In this document: positions 41,040 through 50,203 of the stretch, one piece after another | Layout: each line of letters starts with the position of its first letter | Position numbering within the stretch: position 1 is the first letter of the stretch | Source: Hathewaya limosa | GTDB taxonomy: Bacteria > Bacillota > Clostridia > Clostridiales > Clostridiaceae | Assembly: GCF_030815255.1 (NCBI RefSeq) | Contig: NZ_JAUSWN010000005.1 | Coordinates: forward strand, 62,001-126,000 | DNA length: 64,000 nt | Reading direction: 5' to 3' | Notes under the pieces: model-generated | Told to the model about the DNA's origin: nothing | Seen by the model: the letters and a program-made list of their open reading frames with translations, nothing else | The model's database searches: none | Translations under genes and position numbers: made by a program

Positions 41040-41690
41040 GGGGCATAGTTAGAAGGAATCAGCAAGGGAAAATACTAAAAGAATTTTGGGATATAATAAG
41101 GACAAAGATGAAAATTTGATTATAAAGGAATAATAAGCAAAAGTTTCAAGAAGAATATATAGCCATTATCAAAAATATACAGGAGATGCACTTCTCCAAA
41201 AGACCATAACAACAGACTTTCTAACACATAAAAGAGTAAAAAATAGAGGGGAGGTTCAGCAGTATTATGTGGAAGATAGTCATTCAGCAATCATTTTAAA
41301 AGAAACATTTCAAAAGGTTCAAGATGAAATAAAGAGAAGAGCAAATCTTGTAGGATACTCACAAAAAACTAAAAGCAGATATACAAGTAAATATGCCTTT
41401 TAGGAAAGATAATATGTAGCAACTGTGAAAGTAAGTTTAGAAGAAAAAGATGGGGGACATGTGAGAAATATAAAAAGTATGTGTGGCTTTGTGTAGATCA
41501 GATCATATAGACAACGGGGTTAAGGATTGTAACATAAAAGCAGTAAGTGAAGAAAAGTTAAAGAATGCTTTTGTAAAATCCATAAATAAGATTATTAACA
41601 ACAAAGAAGATTTTATTAAAAAGCTTATGAAAAATATAAATATGGTTTTAGAAAGTCAAGAAGATGAAGCAGGTAAAGGTTATACGTAGT
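41040..41690 (+). pseudogene. Wreck of a second large serine recombinase
   Basis: Broken frames right after the intact recombinase. KYTGDALLQKTITTDFLTHKRVKNRGEVQQYYVEDSHSAI (about 41,174-41,292), KRRANLVGYSQKTKSRY and the zinc-ribbon remnant ICSNCESKFRRKRWGTC with WLC belong to the recombinase and zinc-ribbon domains of the same family. The final piece (41,483-41,689) is the coiled-coil end. The catalytic domain is missing, and stops and shifts break the rest. Tandem serine recombinase genes are known from several clostridial elements, so one of the set seems to be lost. Confidence 0.8.
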
Positions 41691-41887
41691 TTGGTTAAGG
41701 AGATATTGTAATTTAAGAAATAGAGGCAAAGGGTACTACTATGGTAGGTGTAAAATACTTACTGTAGTAGATTTTTATTTTGTAGAATAATGTATAAATT
41801 TGATGAACTGAATTAATGTTAAAATAATGTAAAAATATGTACAATTAAATTGTAGAATTATATTTGTCTATGGTGGTGAAAAATATA

Positions 41888-42748
41888 ATGAAAATAATTT
41901 TGAGTAGAAAAGGCTTTGATTCTAAGGCAGGAGGATATCCAAGCCCTTTGTTTATAGATGAAAAATATCATGTATCGTTACCTATACCAGAAGACATAGG
42001 GGGAAACTCTGTTGATACAGAGATAACTTACAGTGATATTTATTTAAAAGAAGGAAATACATATGCAGATGTTATGGATTCATTAGGTATTAAAGGTTTT
42101 GAAAAGAGATATGTACATTTAGATCCAGATGTAAATGCTAGTACTAAGAAAAATCGTGATGCTGACTGGAGAGGCATATTTGGGCAATGTGGTACATCAC
42201 AATCGCATTTAGCAAATCAAAAGGTTGAAGAAGGAGATTTGTTTTTATTTTTTGGATGGTTCAAATATGTAAAGAAAATAAATGGCAAATATACATTTGT
42301 AAATAAAACAGATAAACAAGTTATATGGGGATACCTTCAAGTAGGTAAAATTGAGAGTATTTCAAAACAAGAAAACTATGAGGAATGGAAACTTAGTCAT
42401 CCTCATTATCATGATAGGAATAGGAAAAAAAATACGGCGTATATTGCTAGAGAAAAATTAAGTTTTAACAGTACATTGCCGGGTTATGGTTGGCTTAATT
42501 ATGATGAATCATTAGTGTTAACTTATGGTGGGCAGAGTAATAGATCACTATGGAAACTACCTCGGTTTTTTCATCCACAGTTTAATACAAAAATGACATT
42601 TCATGAAAAATTAACTAGTCCCAAAGGAAAGCCAATTTGGCAATTAAAAGATGAGTATTGTCTATTGCAGACTGTTGGAAGAGGACAGGAGTTTGTGATA
42701 AGTGGCAATTCAGAGGTAGAAGAATGGGCTAAGAAGTTGATTAAATAA
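41888..42748 (+). CDS. Nmad3-domain protein (nucleotide-modification-associated)
   Basis: The start ATG 41,888 lies after GGTGGTGAA; an upstream ATG at 41,864 is possible but includes that site. The 286-residue protein matches the Nmad3 family by its beginning MKIILSRKGFDSKAGGYPSPLF and VSLPIPED, then WRGIFGQCGTSQSHLANQKVEEGDLFLFFGWF and HPHYHDR. Nmad domains are linked by comparative genomics to modified nucleotides in phage and defence loci. No base-modifying partner lies beside it, only the recombinase remnant upstream and a DUF3267 gene downstream. Its biochemical function is unknown. Confidence 0.75.
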   Translation: MKIILSRKGFDSKAGGYPSPLFIDEKYHVSLPIPEDIGGNSVDTEITYSDIYLKEGNTYADVMDSLGIKGFEKRYVHLDPDVNASTKKNRDADWRGIFGQCGTSQSHLANQKVEEGDLFLFFGWFKYVKKINGKYTFVNKTDKQVIWGYLQVGKIESISKQENYEEWKLSHPHYHDRNRKKNTAYIAREKLSFNSTLPGYGWLNYDESLVLTYGGQSNRSLWKLPRFFHPQFNTKMTFHEKLTSPKGKPIWQLKDEYCLLQTVGRGQEFVISGNSEVEEWAKKLIK

Positions 42749-42972
42749 AACTATTATATAGTTTAAAATAGTAATATATAAATTTTTATTTATGTAGTGT
42801 ATAAAAAATTATAAAATAAGAAGTTGTAAATACGGGAATATAATAGTAAATTATTTATATAGCATCATAATAAATAGTGATTTATGGTTAAGTTAATTCG
42901 TAATTGTATTATTATATGAAGAAAATAGGTATATAATCAAACATAAATGTAAATTAGGAGAATAAGGGGATA

Positions 42973-43602
42973 ATGAAAAACGAAAGTAAAATATCAAAGA
43001 ATAAAAAAAAATTAACCGGTGTGCAAATAAAACGTTTAGAAGAATTTAATAAAATCCGTGAAGAGTTGGTTGAACAAGGATATAAAGAAAAACAGTTAAA
43101 TGTAAGTGCTTTAAGAGCAAATATCATGGTGTTAGTAACTACAGGACCAATTGCTGTTATTTTTTATTTATTATTTTTAATAATTTATGGAGAAAATTAT
43201 AGATATATGAGATTAGATATAGTATTTTGGCTTATTGTATTTCTAGGAGTTGTGGTACATGAATTAATTCATGGAATTACGTGGGCAGTTTTTTGTAAAA
43301 AAAAGTGGAGAGCTATAGGATTTGGAGTAGATTGGGCAACACTTTCACCTTATTGTTGTTGTAATGAAGGTCTTGCATTTAAAAAATATGTTTTGGGTTG
43401 TATAATGCCCACTATTGTTGTAGGATTATTACCATATATTATTGGATTAATATTAGGAAATTATTTTTGTACTATGTTTGGGGTAGTCAATATTATAGCA
43501 GGCGGTGGAGATGTATATGTTTTATGGTTGATTCGTAAGGTAAAGAATGCGATAATAGTCGATCATCCTTATTTAGTAGGATGTGTTGCATTTGAAAAAT
43601 AG
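42973..43602 (+). CDS. DUF3267 putative membrane zinc peptidase
   Basis: A 209-residue integral membrane protein with four or five hydrophobic segments. VVHELIHGITWAVF carries a zincin-like HELIH motif at residues 96-100 at the end of a membrane helix. The later conserved FKKYVLGCIMPTIVVGLLP, where a third metal ligand may lie, is typical of DUF3267, whose members resemble intramembrane metalloproteases. The N-terminus is soluble and basic. AGGAGAATAAGGGG precedes the ATG. No target is evident from the neighbours. Confidence 0.75.
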   Translation: MKNESKISKNKKKLTGVQIKRLEEFNKIREELVEQGYKEKQLNVSALRANIMVLVTTGPIAVIFYLLFLIIYGENYRYMRLDIVFWLIVFLGVVVHELIHGITWAVFCKKKWRAIGFGVDWATLSPYCCCNEGLAFKKYVLGCIMPTIVVGLLPYIIGLILGNYFCTMFGVVNIIAGGGDVYVLWLIRKVKNAIIVDHPYLVGCVAFEK

Positions 43603-43746
43603 TTCAATCTAAATGAGTATAATCTTTAGTTTTAATTAAGACGTATTATTAACTAATTACAATTAACCTAACAATGAATTCTAATTTATTAAAGGCTGTA
43701 GAAACATAATTTAATGTATAAATCTTTTATATTATGGGTAAAAAAG

Positions 43747-43780
43747 CAAAGTTATATTAATTCTATAACTTTGTTTTTTT
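43747..43780 (+). terminator. Intrinsic terminator
   Basis: A perfect 10-bp stem CAAAGTTATA (43,747-43,756) with TATAACTTTG (43,764-43,773) and seven T residues. Confidence 0.8.
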
Positions 43781-43934
43781 ATGCCTATAAATAAGAAAAA
43801 TAAGGTGATATATTGATATATATTTCAATCTTGTAGAAGCTATGTTCGAAATAATTAGAAGGTTGAAATATGAAGAAATTAAAAGAAATAATTTTCATAT
43901 AAAATACTTAAAGTTAAAATTATACAAATAATTA

Positions 43935-43975
43935 TTGACAACAAAACTGAAAAGAATTAAACTAAAAGTATACCA
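43935..43975 (+). promoter_or_regulatory. Promoter and half operator of the rrf2 gene
   Basis: TTGACA (43,935-43,940), a 17-bp spacer and TAAACT (43,958-43,963) form a good sigma-A promoter. Directly after it, GTATACC repeats half of the palindrome found before cooS (44,439-44,457), pointing to autoregulation by the Rrf2 protein. Confidence 0.65.
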
Positions 43976-44002
43976 ATTAAGTAGAGTTTTAGAGGAGATA
44001 AT

Positions 44003-44416
44003 ATGAAAATAACTCAAGAAGCTGATTATGGTTTACGCGTAACACTTTACCTATCTAAGTTAGAGTATGGAGCAAAAGTGGATGCAGCAACTATTGCAGA
44101 ACATGAGAATCTTCCTCGTAGGTTTCTATTAAAACTGCTAAGAAAACTGATTGCAGTTGGGATTATTAAATCCTATAGAGGTATTAATGGTGGGTATTCT
44201 CTTAATAGACCACCAGAAGAAATTACACTAAAAGATGTCATAGAGGCCATAGATGGTCCAATATGTTTAAATCGTTGTATACTGGATCCGAGCTTATGTA
44301 CTGCTAAAAAAGGTACAAAATGTGAAGTACATAGAGCTATTAGTGGAGTTCAAGAAAATCTTGTTTTGCAATTATCAAAAATTAATTTTAAAGATTTAAA
44401 AGAAGGGGAATATTAA
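44003..44416 (+). CDS. Rrf2-family Fe-S regulator
   Basis: A 137-residue winged-helix regulator of the Rrf2 family. MKITQEADYGLRVTLYLSKLE, then DAATIAEHENLPRRFLLKLLRKL and SYRGINGGYSLNRPPEEITLKDVIEAIDG are family hallmarks. The C-terminal cysteines (C of CLNRC, SLC and TKC) can bind an iron-sulphur cluster as in IscR or RsrR. It precedes the CO dehydrogenase operon by 57 bp, with a palindrome in the gap, so it is the likely redox or CO-responsive regulator of that operon in place of CooA/RcoM. Confidence 0.88.
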   Translation: MKITQEADYGLRVTLYLSKLEYGAKVDAATIAEHENLPRRFLLKLLRKLIAVGIIKSYRGINGGYSLNRPPEEITLKDVIEAIDGPICLNRCILDPSLCTAKKGTKCEVHRAISGVQENLVLQLSKINFKDLKEGEY

Positions 44417-44438
44417 TTCCCTTTTTAAATAATTAAAA

Positions 44439-44457
44439 CTATACCAAAAAGGTATAG
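44439..44457. promoter_or_regulatory. Palindromic operator before cooS
   Basis: CTATACCAAAAAGGTATAG is a perfect 7-5-7 palindrome 16 bp before the cooS start, overlapping the region where the ribosome site begins. A matching GTATACC half-site lies in the rrf2 promoter. It is most simply an Rrf2 binding site. Confidence 0.65.
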
Positions 44458-44473
44458 ATAAGGAGGAAATTTA

Positions 44474-46360
44474 ATGAATACTTGTGGAAATTGTACAACC
44501 TGTAGTAGTGCCGATAAGGTATTAGAAAAATTTATAGCAAATTCTGAGGTGGATACTTCTCATCATAGAGTAGAAAAGCAAAAAGTAAAATGTGGTTTTG
44601 GACAACAAGGTGTCTGTTGCCGTTTATGTTCAAATGGACCATGTCGTATTACACCAAAATCTCCTCGTGGAGTATGTGGGGCTAATGCAGATACAATTGT
44701 TGCACGTAACTTTTTAAGAGCAGTAGCAGCTGGTTCTGCATGTTATTTACATATAGTTGAAAATACAGCACTTAATTTAAAGAAAACTGGAGAGAATAAA
44801 GGAACTATTAAAGGAGTTAATGCTTTAAATCACTTAGCAGAACTTTTTGGAATAAATGAATATGATATGCACAAGAAAGCAACACTTGTAGCAGATACTG
44901 TTTTAAAAGATCTATATAAACCTAGATATGAAAAAATGGAACTTGTTAAAAAGCTTGCATATGCTCCTAGATTTAAGGAATGGGAAAAGCTTAACCTTCT
45001 TCCAGGTGGTGCGAAGGCAGAAGTATTTGATGCATTAGTTAAAACTTCAACTAATTTAAATAGTGATCCTATTGATATGGTTATAAATTCTTTAAACTTA
45101 GGAATTTCAACTGGCTTATATGGACTAGGGTTAACTAATCTTTTAAATGATGTTATGCTTGGAGAACCTGCAATACGCCAAGCAAAGGTTGGATTCAAAG
45201 TAGTAGATCCAGATTACATAAATATAATGATTACAGGTCATCAACATTCAATTATAGCTCATCTTCAAGATAAACTTGTGGAAAAATATATTACTGAAAA
45301 AGCAAAAGCTGTTGGAGCTAAAGGGTTTAGGCTTGTTGGTTGTACATGTGTTGGACAAGATTTACAACTTAGAGGTAAACATTATAGTGAAGTTTTCTCA
45401 GGACATGCGGGAAATAACTTTACAAGTGAAGCTCTTGTTGCTACTGGTGGAATAGATATTATTGTTTCAGAGTTTAACTGTACTCTTCCAGGATTAGAGC
45501 CAATTGCTGATAAATTTGATGTTAAAATGATTTGTCTTGATGACGTAGCTAAAAAGGTTAATGCAGAGTATCTTAAGTATTCATATGAAAAAAGAGAAAC
45601 TATTACGGATAAGGTAATTGATGAAGCTTTAAATAGTTACTCAAATAGAAGAAAAAATGTAAAAATAAATATTCCAATGGATCATGGATTTGATGATGTT
45701 GTTACTGGAGTAAGTGAAAATTCTTTAAAAGAGTTCCTAGGTGGTTCTTGGAAACCTCTTGTTGATTTAATAGCTAGTGGCAAGATAAAAGGAGTTGCAG
45801 GGGTAGTAGGCTGTTCAAATCTTACTGCAAAAGGTCATGATGTATTTACTGTAGAATTGACAAAAGAACTTATTAAAAGAGATATTATTGTTCTTTCTGC
45901 AGGATGTTCTAGTGGAGGATTAGAAAATGTAGGATTAATGTCTCCTTCAGCTGCTAAGTTTGCAGGGGATAATTTAAAAGCAGTATGTGAGAGTTTAGGA
46001 ATTCCTCCTGTTTTAAATTTTGGTCCATGTCTTGCAATTGGAAGACTTGAAATGGTTGCATCACAACTAGCTGAGTATTTAAAAGTTGATATTCCACAGC
46101 TTCCGTTAGTATTATCTGCACCACAATGGTTAGAAGAACAAGCACTTGCAGATGGTGCCTTTGGATTAGCTTTAGGACTTCCACTACATCTTGCGATTCC
46201 ACCTTTCATTACTGGAAGTGAGAATGTAACTAATGCGTTAACTGAATGTTTACCATACATTACAGGTGGACAATTAATTCTTGAAGATGATGTAATGAAA
46301 ACTGCGGATCGTTTAGAGGAAATCATTGTTAGTAGAAGAAAAAACTTAGGTTTAGCATAG
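44474..46360 (+). CDS. cooS: Anaerobic Ni-Fe carbon monoxide dehydrogenase
   Basis: Catalytic subunit that oxidises CO to CO2. The 628 residues have the cluster D/B set CGFGQQGVCCRLCSNGPC...C (CX7C then CX2CX4C) near residues 36-66. The C-cluster ligands are in GHQHSIIAHLQD, EFNCTLPG, GVVGCSNLTAKG, LSAGCSSGGLEN and NFGPCLAIG. Two active-site positions differ from the well-studied CODH-II: the HSDHGR segment reads CYLHIVEN, and the E-K-A segment reads EEQA, Gln at residue 556. The following genes encode a CooF-like ferredoxin and a flavoprotein, so electrons would go to ferredoxin and NAD(P). No ACS subunits are nearby, so this is an energy/redox rather than acetyl-CoA enzyme. Confidence 0.93.
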   Translation: MNTCGNCTTCSSADKVLEKFIANSEVDTSHHRVEKQKVKCGFGQQGVCCRLCSNGPCRITPKSPRGVCGANADTIVARNFLRAVAAGSACYLHIVENTALNLKKTGENKGTIKGVNALNHLAELFGINEYDMHKKATLVADTVLKDLYKPRYEKMELVKKLAYAPRFKEWEKLNLLPGGAKAEVFDALVKTSTNLNSDPIDMVINSLNLGISTGLYGLGLTNLLNDVMLGEPAIRQAKVGFKVVDPDYINIMITGHQHSIIAHLQDKLVEKYITEKAKAVGAKGFRLVGCTCVGQDLQLRGKHYSEVFSGHAGNNFTSEALVATGGIDIIVSEFNCTLPGLEPIADKFDVKMICLDDVAKKVNAEYLKYSYEKRETITDKVIDEALNSYSNRRKNVKINIPMDHGFDDVVTGVSENSLKEFLGGSWKPLVDLIASGKIKGVAGVVGCSNLTAKGHDVFTVELTKELIKRDIIVLSAGCSSGGLENVGLMSPSAAKFAGDNLKAVCESLGIPPVLNFGPCLAIGRLEMVASQLAEYLKVDIPQLPLVLSAPQWLEEQALADGAFGLALGLPLHLAIPPFITGSENVTNALTECLPYITGGQLILEDDVMKTADRLEEIIVSRRKNLGLA

Positions 46361-46378
46361 TTTGTGGAGGATTAACTA

Positions 46379-46828
46379 ATGAAGAGGATTATAATTGATA
46401 GGGCTTTATGCCAAGGGTGTTTAAACTGTACCTTAGCATGTATGGCTGAGCATAATGAAAAAGGGAAATCCATATTTGATTTAAAACTTCAAGATAGTAA
46501 AAATGAGAGTAGAAATCATATAACTTTAGATTCAAAAGGAAGATTGACACCTATATTTTGTAGACATTGTGATAACCCAGAATGTGTTGCTACTTGTATG
46601 AGCGGTGCTATGACAAAAGATCCTTCTACTGGTGTTGTAAAATATGATGAAAAGAAATGTGCATCTTGTTTTATGTGTGTAATGTCATGTCCTTTTGGTG
46701 TTCTTAAAGCCGATGAGACTAATAGAAAAGTTATATTGAAATGCGATTTATGTAATGGAAGAGAAATTCCAAGATGTGTTGAAAATTGCCCAACTGGAGC
46801 TATTTCCTTAAGTAAGGAGGTAGAGTAA
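46379..46828 (+). CDS. CooF-like 4Fe-4S ferredoxin
   Basis: A 149-residue polyferredoxin of the CooF/HycB type. Four cysteine sets are seen: CQGCLNCTLAC, CRHCDNPECVATC, CASCFMCVMSCP and CDLCNGREIPRCVENCP. These bind up to four 4Fe-4S clusters. It would pass electrons from CooS to the flavoprotein encoded next. GGAGG precedes the ATG; the gene ends directly before the next start (TAA ATG) with AAGGAGG inside its end. Confidence 0.9.
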   Translation: MKRIIIDRALCQGCLNCTLACMAEHNEKGKSIFDLKLQDSKNESRNHITLDSKGRLTPIFCRHCDNPECVATCMSGAMTKDPSTGVVKYDEKKCASCFMCVMSCPFGVLKADETNRKVILKCDLCNGREIPRCVENCPTGAISLSKEVE

Positions 46829-48052
46829 ATGAAGTACGTAATTATAGGTGCGAGTGCTGCAGGTATAAGTGCGGCGAGAACTTTAAGAACAGTAGATCCT
46901 AACTGTGAAATAGTTATGATATCTAAAGATAAAAATGTATATTCAAGATGCATGCTTCATTTAGTTATAGGTGGAGAAAGAGATCTTGAATCAATATCTT
47001 TTATAGAGAAGGATTTTTTTGAAAATAATAAGATAAATTGGATTAAAGATGTTCAGGTAGCTTTAATTAATGAGAATGAAAAGGAAGTAGTTTTAAAAAA
47101 TAATGTAAAAATTACTTATGACAAATTATTAATAGCATCTGGTTCTTCTGCTACAATTCCTCCTATTAAAAATTTAATAGAGGCGAATAATGTTTCTTGC
47201 CTTAGAAATATTGAAGATGCAGTTTCAATATCTGAAAAGTGTAGATATGGAGATGATGTTGTAATTATAGGGGCAGGGCTTGTTGGTATTGATGCTGCTA
47301 TAGGTCTCATTCATAAGGGTGTAAGAATACATTTAATTGAAATGTCCGATAGAATTTTACCACTTCAATTGGATAAAAAGGCGGCTTCAAAATATGAAGA
47401 GTTGCTTTTAAAGAATAATGTAGAGATAATAACTAACGCTTCTGTTCAAGAAGCAGTATTAGATAGAGAAGGTGCTGCTCAAGGTGTGGTTTTAAGTACA
47501 GGCAAAATCATACCATGTAAATATATAGTAGTTGCAGCAGGTGTTAAAGCAAATGTTGATTTTTTAAGCAATTCATCTGTAAAGGTTGAAAGAGGAATTG
47601 TTATTGATAGTAACTGTAAAACTACTGCTCAAGATATATTTGCAGCAGGTGATGTAACAAATTTAGCACCAATATGGCCTGTTGCAATAAAGCAGGGAAA
47701 AACAGCGGCACTAAACATGGCTGGTATTGAAACTGTTCATGAAGATAATTTTGCTTTCCAAAATTCTATGAACTTTTTAGGACTTGATACTGTATCTTTA
47801 GGTATAATTCAAGCACCAGATGAAAGCTTTATAACAAGTGTATGTGAAACTAAAAATAGTTATAAAAAAATTATTCATAAGAATGGCAGAATATATGGAG
47901 CCCTATTACAAGGTGACATATCTTATTGTGGAGTTTTAACCCACTTAATAAAAAATAAGATTAATATATTAAGTAAAAATAAAAATGTATTAGATATAAG
48001 TTTTGCTGATTTTTATGGTATAAAAGATAATGGTGAATATTATTTCAGATAA
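46829..48052 (+). CDS. FAD-dependent pyridine-nucleotide oxidoreductase of the CO operon
   Basis: A 407-residue flavoprotein of the NADH oxidase/rubredoxin reductase fold. FAD binding is marked by IIGASAAGISAARTL (residues 3-17) and DIFAAGDVTNLAP; NAD(P) binding by VVIIGAGLVGIDAAIGLI. In cooS-cooF-flavoprotein operons this protein takes electrons from CooF and reduces NAD(P)+ or another acceptor. The near-contact with the cooF gene supports complex formation. A redox-active cysteine of the NADH oxidase type is seen around YSRCMLHLVIGG. Confidence 0.85.
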   Translation: MKYVIIGASAAGISAARTLRTVDPNCEIVMISKDKNVYSRCMLHLVIGGERDLESISFIEKDFFENNKINWIKDVQVALINENEKEVVLKNNVKITYDKLLIASGSSATIPPIKNLIEANNVSCLRNIEDAVSISEKCRYGDDVVIIGAGLVGIDAAIGLIHKGVRIHLIEMSDRILPLQLDKKAASKYEELLLKNNVEIITNASVQEAVLDREGAAQGVVLSTGKIIPCKYIVVAAGVKANVDFLSNSSVKVERGIVIDSNCKTTAQDIFAAGDVTNLAPIWPVAIKQGKTAALNMAGIETVHEDNFAFQNSMNFLGLDTVSLGIIQAPDESFITSVCETKNSYKKIIHKNGRIYGALLQGDISYCGVLTHLIKNKINILSKNKNVLDISFADFYGIKDNGEYYFR

Positions 48053-48093
48053 AAATTATGTATTTTAACAATTGAGTTTAACATATAGTACGA

Positions 48094-48127
48094 AACCCAC
48101 AAAATCTAACTTTTAGTTTTGTGGGTT
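48094..48127 (+). terminator. Terminator of the CO dehydrogenase operon
   Basis: Perfect 11-bp stem AACCCACAAAA (48,094-48,104) with TTTTGTGGGTT (48,117-48,127), then AT-rich with T-run. The rest of the 363-bp gap to the next gene carries a short decayed frame at 48,260 only. Confidence 0.8.
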
Positions 48128-48416
48128 ATTTTAATGTAACGAATGATTTAGTTAATAGATTTATTATATATAGGTAATTACACTGTAAGAAGAAAAGACT
48201 AAAATTGACATAAGTTATTTAAATGATTTATTATAGAACAAAAAGGAAGTGAATTTATCATGTCTGCACGTAAAAAAGTAGTTAGCTCCATGCAAAGATT
48301 GTAGTATGTGAAAAACTTTTGCTTGGAGCCAAATATATGAATATTAAGTTTTTCGTATTTTAATCAATCTTTGCATTCTCATTTATATACTAAATGTAGA
48401 GTGGGGCGAAGAAATT

Positions 48417-48692
48417 ATGAAATATGAAAAAGCACAAAATATATTACCACATAATATAATTGAAATGATTCAAGAATATATTGATGGTGGATATCTTTAC
48501 ATACCTAGAAAAAATGAAAACAGAAAGTCTTGGGGGGAAAATACCCAAACTAAAATCTATTTAAAAGAACGAGATAAAGAAATATTTAATAAGTATTCCC
48601 AAGGAATAGCTGTTAAGGTTTTATCTGAGCAGTATTTCTTAACGGAAAGCAGTATTAGAAGAATAATTAGAAATGAAAGAAATAATGATTAA
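48417..48692 (+). CDS. CD3324-family protein (Mor-like)
   Basis: A 91-residue protein of the CD3324 family, related to Mor-like transcription activators. The family text is evident: KAQNILPHNIIEMIQEYIDGGYLYIPRKNE, then a C-terminal helix-turn-helix AVKVLSEQYFLTESSIRRIIRN. These proteins are common and untested in Clostridia; a DNA-binding role is likely. It is monocistronic and followed by a strong terminator. Confidence 0.85.
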   Translation: MKYEKAQNILPHNIIEMIQEYIDGGYLYIPRKNENRKSWGENTQTKIYLKERDKEIFNKYSQGIAVKVLSEQYFLTESSIRRIIRNERNND

Positions 48693-48697
48693 TATAA

Positions 48698-48739
48698 AAG
48701 GCGTATTTTTCACAGTTTTTACTATGAAAAGTATGCCTT
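48698..48739 (+). terminator. Intrinsic terminator
   Basis: AAGGCGTATTTTTCA (48,698-48,712) pairs with TGAAAAGTATGCCTT (48,725-48,739), a 15-bp stem with G-T pairing. The 300 bp that follow, up to the MBL gene, show no gene. Confidence 0.75.
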
Positions 48740-49039
48740 AAATTTTTATTATTTATTACATAGAAGTTATGGTGTTTTTATATTTTAACTTTAGTTTATA
48801 CATAGATAAATCCATTTTTAATAGAGGCTCTTGTGATTATAAACATTACAGATTTATTTATGAACTTGGGCTTTACATTCTATGATGTTATTATTTATTG
48901 AGGAAATACAAGGGAATAAAGTTTTTAGTAATAGTTTTATATTGTAATCTTTTACAAAAGTAATTTATAAATAATTTTTTATAAAATAGTAACATAGTAC
49001 AAAATTTTAGAAGAAGTTTTTAATAGGAGGCAGATAATA

Positions 49040-49846
49040 ATGAGTAAAGAAAAAATAAATCTTCCACAAGAATTATTTGATAATACACCTTTGGAACCAA
49101 CAAAGGTTTTTGATAATTTATACTGTATAGGTAGCAGAAGTGTTGTAACATGGGTGCTAAAAACATCTGAAGGGATTATTCTAATTGATTCTATGTGGGA
49201 TAATCGTGATGCACAATTAATTATTGATGGTATGAAAAAATTAAATTTAAATCCAGAAGAGATTAAATATATTATCATAACACATGGACATGGAGATCAT
49301 TATGGTGGTGCACAATTTATTAAGGATAATTATAAAGCGAAAATAGCTATGAGCCAAATAGATTATAACTTTATGAATAATGTTAAATGTGGAGCGAATG
49401 GACCTAGATCACCAAAATGTTTAGTGGATATTAAAATAAAAGATAGACAAAAAATACAATTAGGTGATATCACGGTAAATATTATAGATACACCAGGACA
49501 TACGCCAGGTTGCATATCTTTGATTTTTCCAGTTAAACAAAATGGGAAGGTTTACAATGTAGCTCAATGGGGTGGTCTTGGAGTTCCAAATGATTTAGAA
49601 GCAAAGATAGATTACAGAAAATCTATTGATTATTTTGAAAAGTATGTACAAGCTCAGCAGGTAAGTGTTGAAATTACAGCACATTTATTTTGTGAAAATG
49701 GATATTCGAATTTAGAAATAGTAAGAAATAGAAAATGCAACGAAGAGAACCCGTTTATAATAGGCCAGGCAGGTATTAAAAATTATTTTAATAATTTAAG
49801 AAAGGAAGTAGCGGATAAAATCTCAGAACAAAAGGAACAGGAATAG
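49040..49846 (+). CDS. MBL-fold metallohydrolase (B3 beta-lactamase-like)
   Basis: A 268-residue metallo-beta-lactamase-fold hydrolase without a signal peptide. The zinc motif HGHGDH lies at residues 82-87; DTPGHTPGC gives the second His, and TAHLF supplies a late His. The beginning LEPTKVFDNLYCIGSRSVVTWVLKTSEGIILIDSMWDNRDAQL resembles subclass B3 enzymes and their cytosolic relatives. The substrate is unknown; cytosolic placement argues against a classic resistance enzyme. TAGGAGG precedes the ATG, and the 356 bp after it hold no gene. Confidence 0.85.
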   Translation: MSKEKINLPQELFDNTPLEPTKVFDNLYCIGSRSVVTWVLKTSEGIILIDSMWDNRDAQLIIDGMKKLNLNPEEIKYIIITHGHGDHYGGAQFIKDNYKAKIAMSQIDYNFMNNVKCGANGPRSPKCLVDIKIKDRQKIQLGDITVNIIDTPGHTPGCISLIFPVKQNGKVYNVAQWGGLGVPNDLEAKIDYRKSIDYFEKYVQAQQVSVEITAHLFCENGYSNLEIVRNRKCNEENPFIIGQAGIKNYFNNLRKEVADKISEQKEQE

Positions 49847-50203
49847 TTATTATAACATTTGGTTAGTTATTTTACAGGTTATAATCAAGATAGAATGGTT
49901 TTATATTATTAAATATTAAAAGTTTATTCAATATAAGTTTACTATTTTTTAACATATTAACAATTGTTTTAAAATACTACATGTGTACTTAAATAAGTTA
50001 ACGAAAATCCTTATATCAATGATTGTTAGTGTATTTTATATTAAAAATTTATTGATAAATAGACTTATTTTTATTAAAAATTTGATTTAACGCTTTAGCT
50101 GTATAAATTGAGAAAATAACAGGAATTATTGTATAATATTTATAATAAGTTCATAAAATGGAAAGTTGAAAAATACTATATTCAACAACATGGGAGGCGT
50201 TAG

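Noticed and set aside
45835..46326. Long minus-strand frame inside cooS
   Set aside because: Shadow of the strongly supported cooS gene with no family features of its own.
48256..48330. Short frame starting MSARKKVVSSMQ as a small gene
   Set aside because: It stops after 14 residues and shows no recognisable family; probably a remnant.
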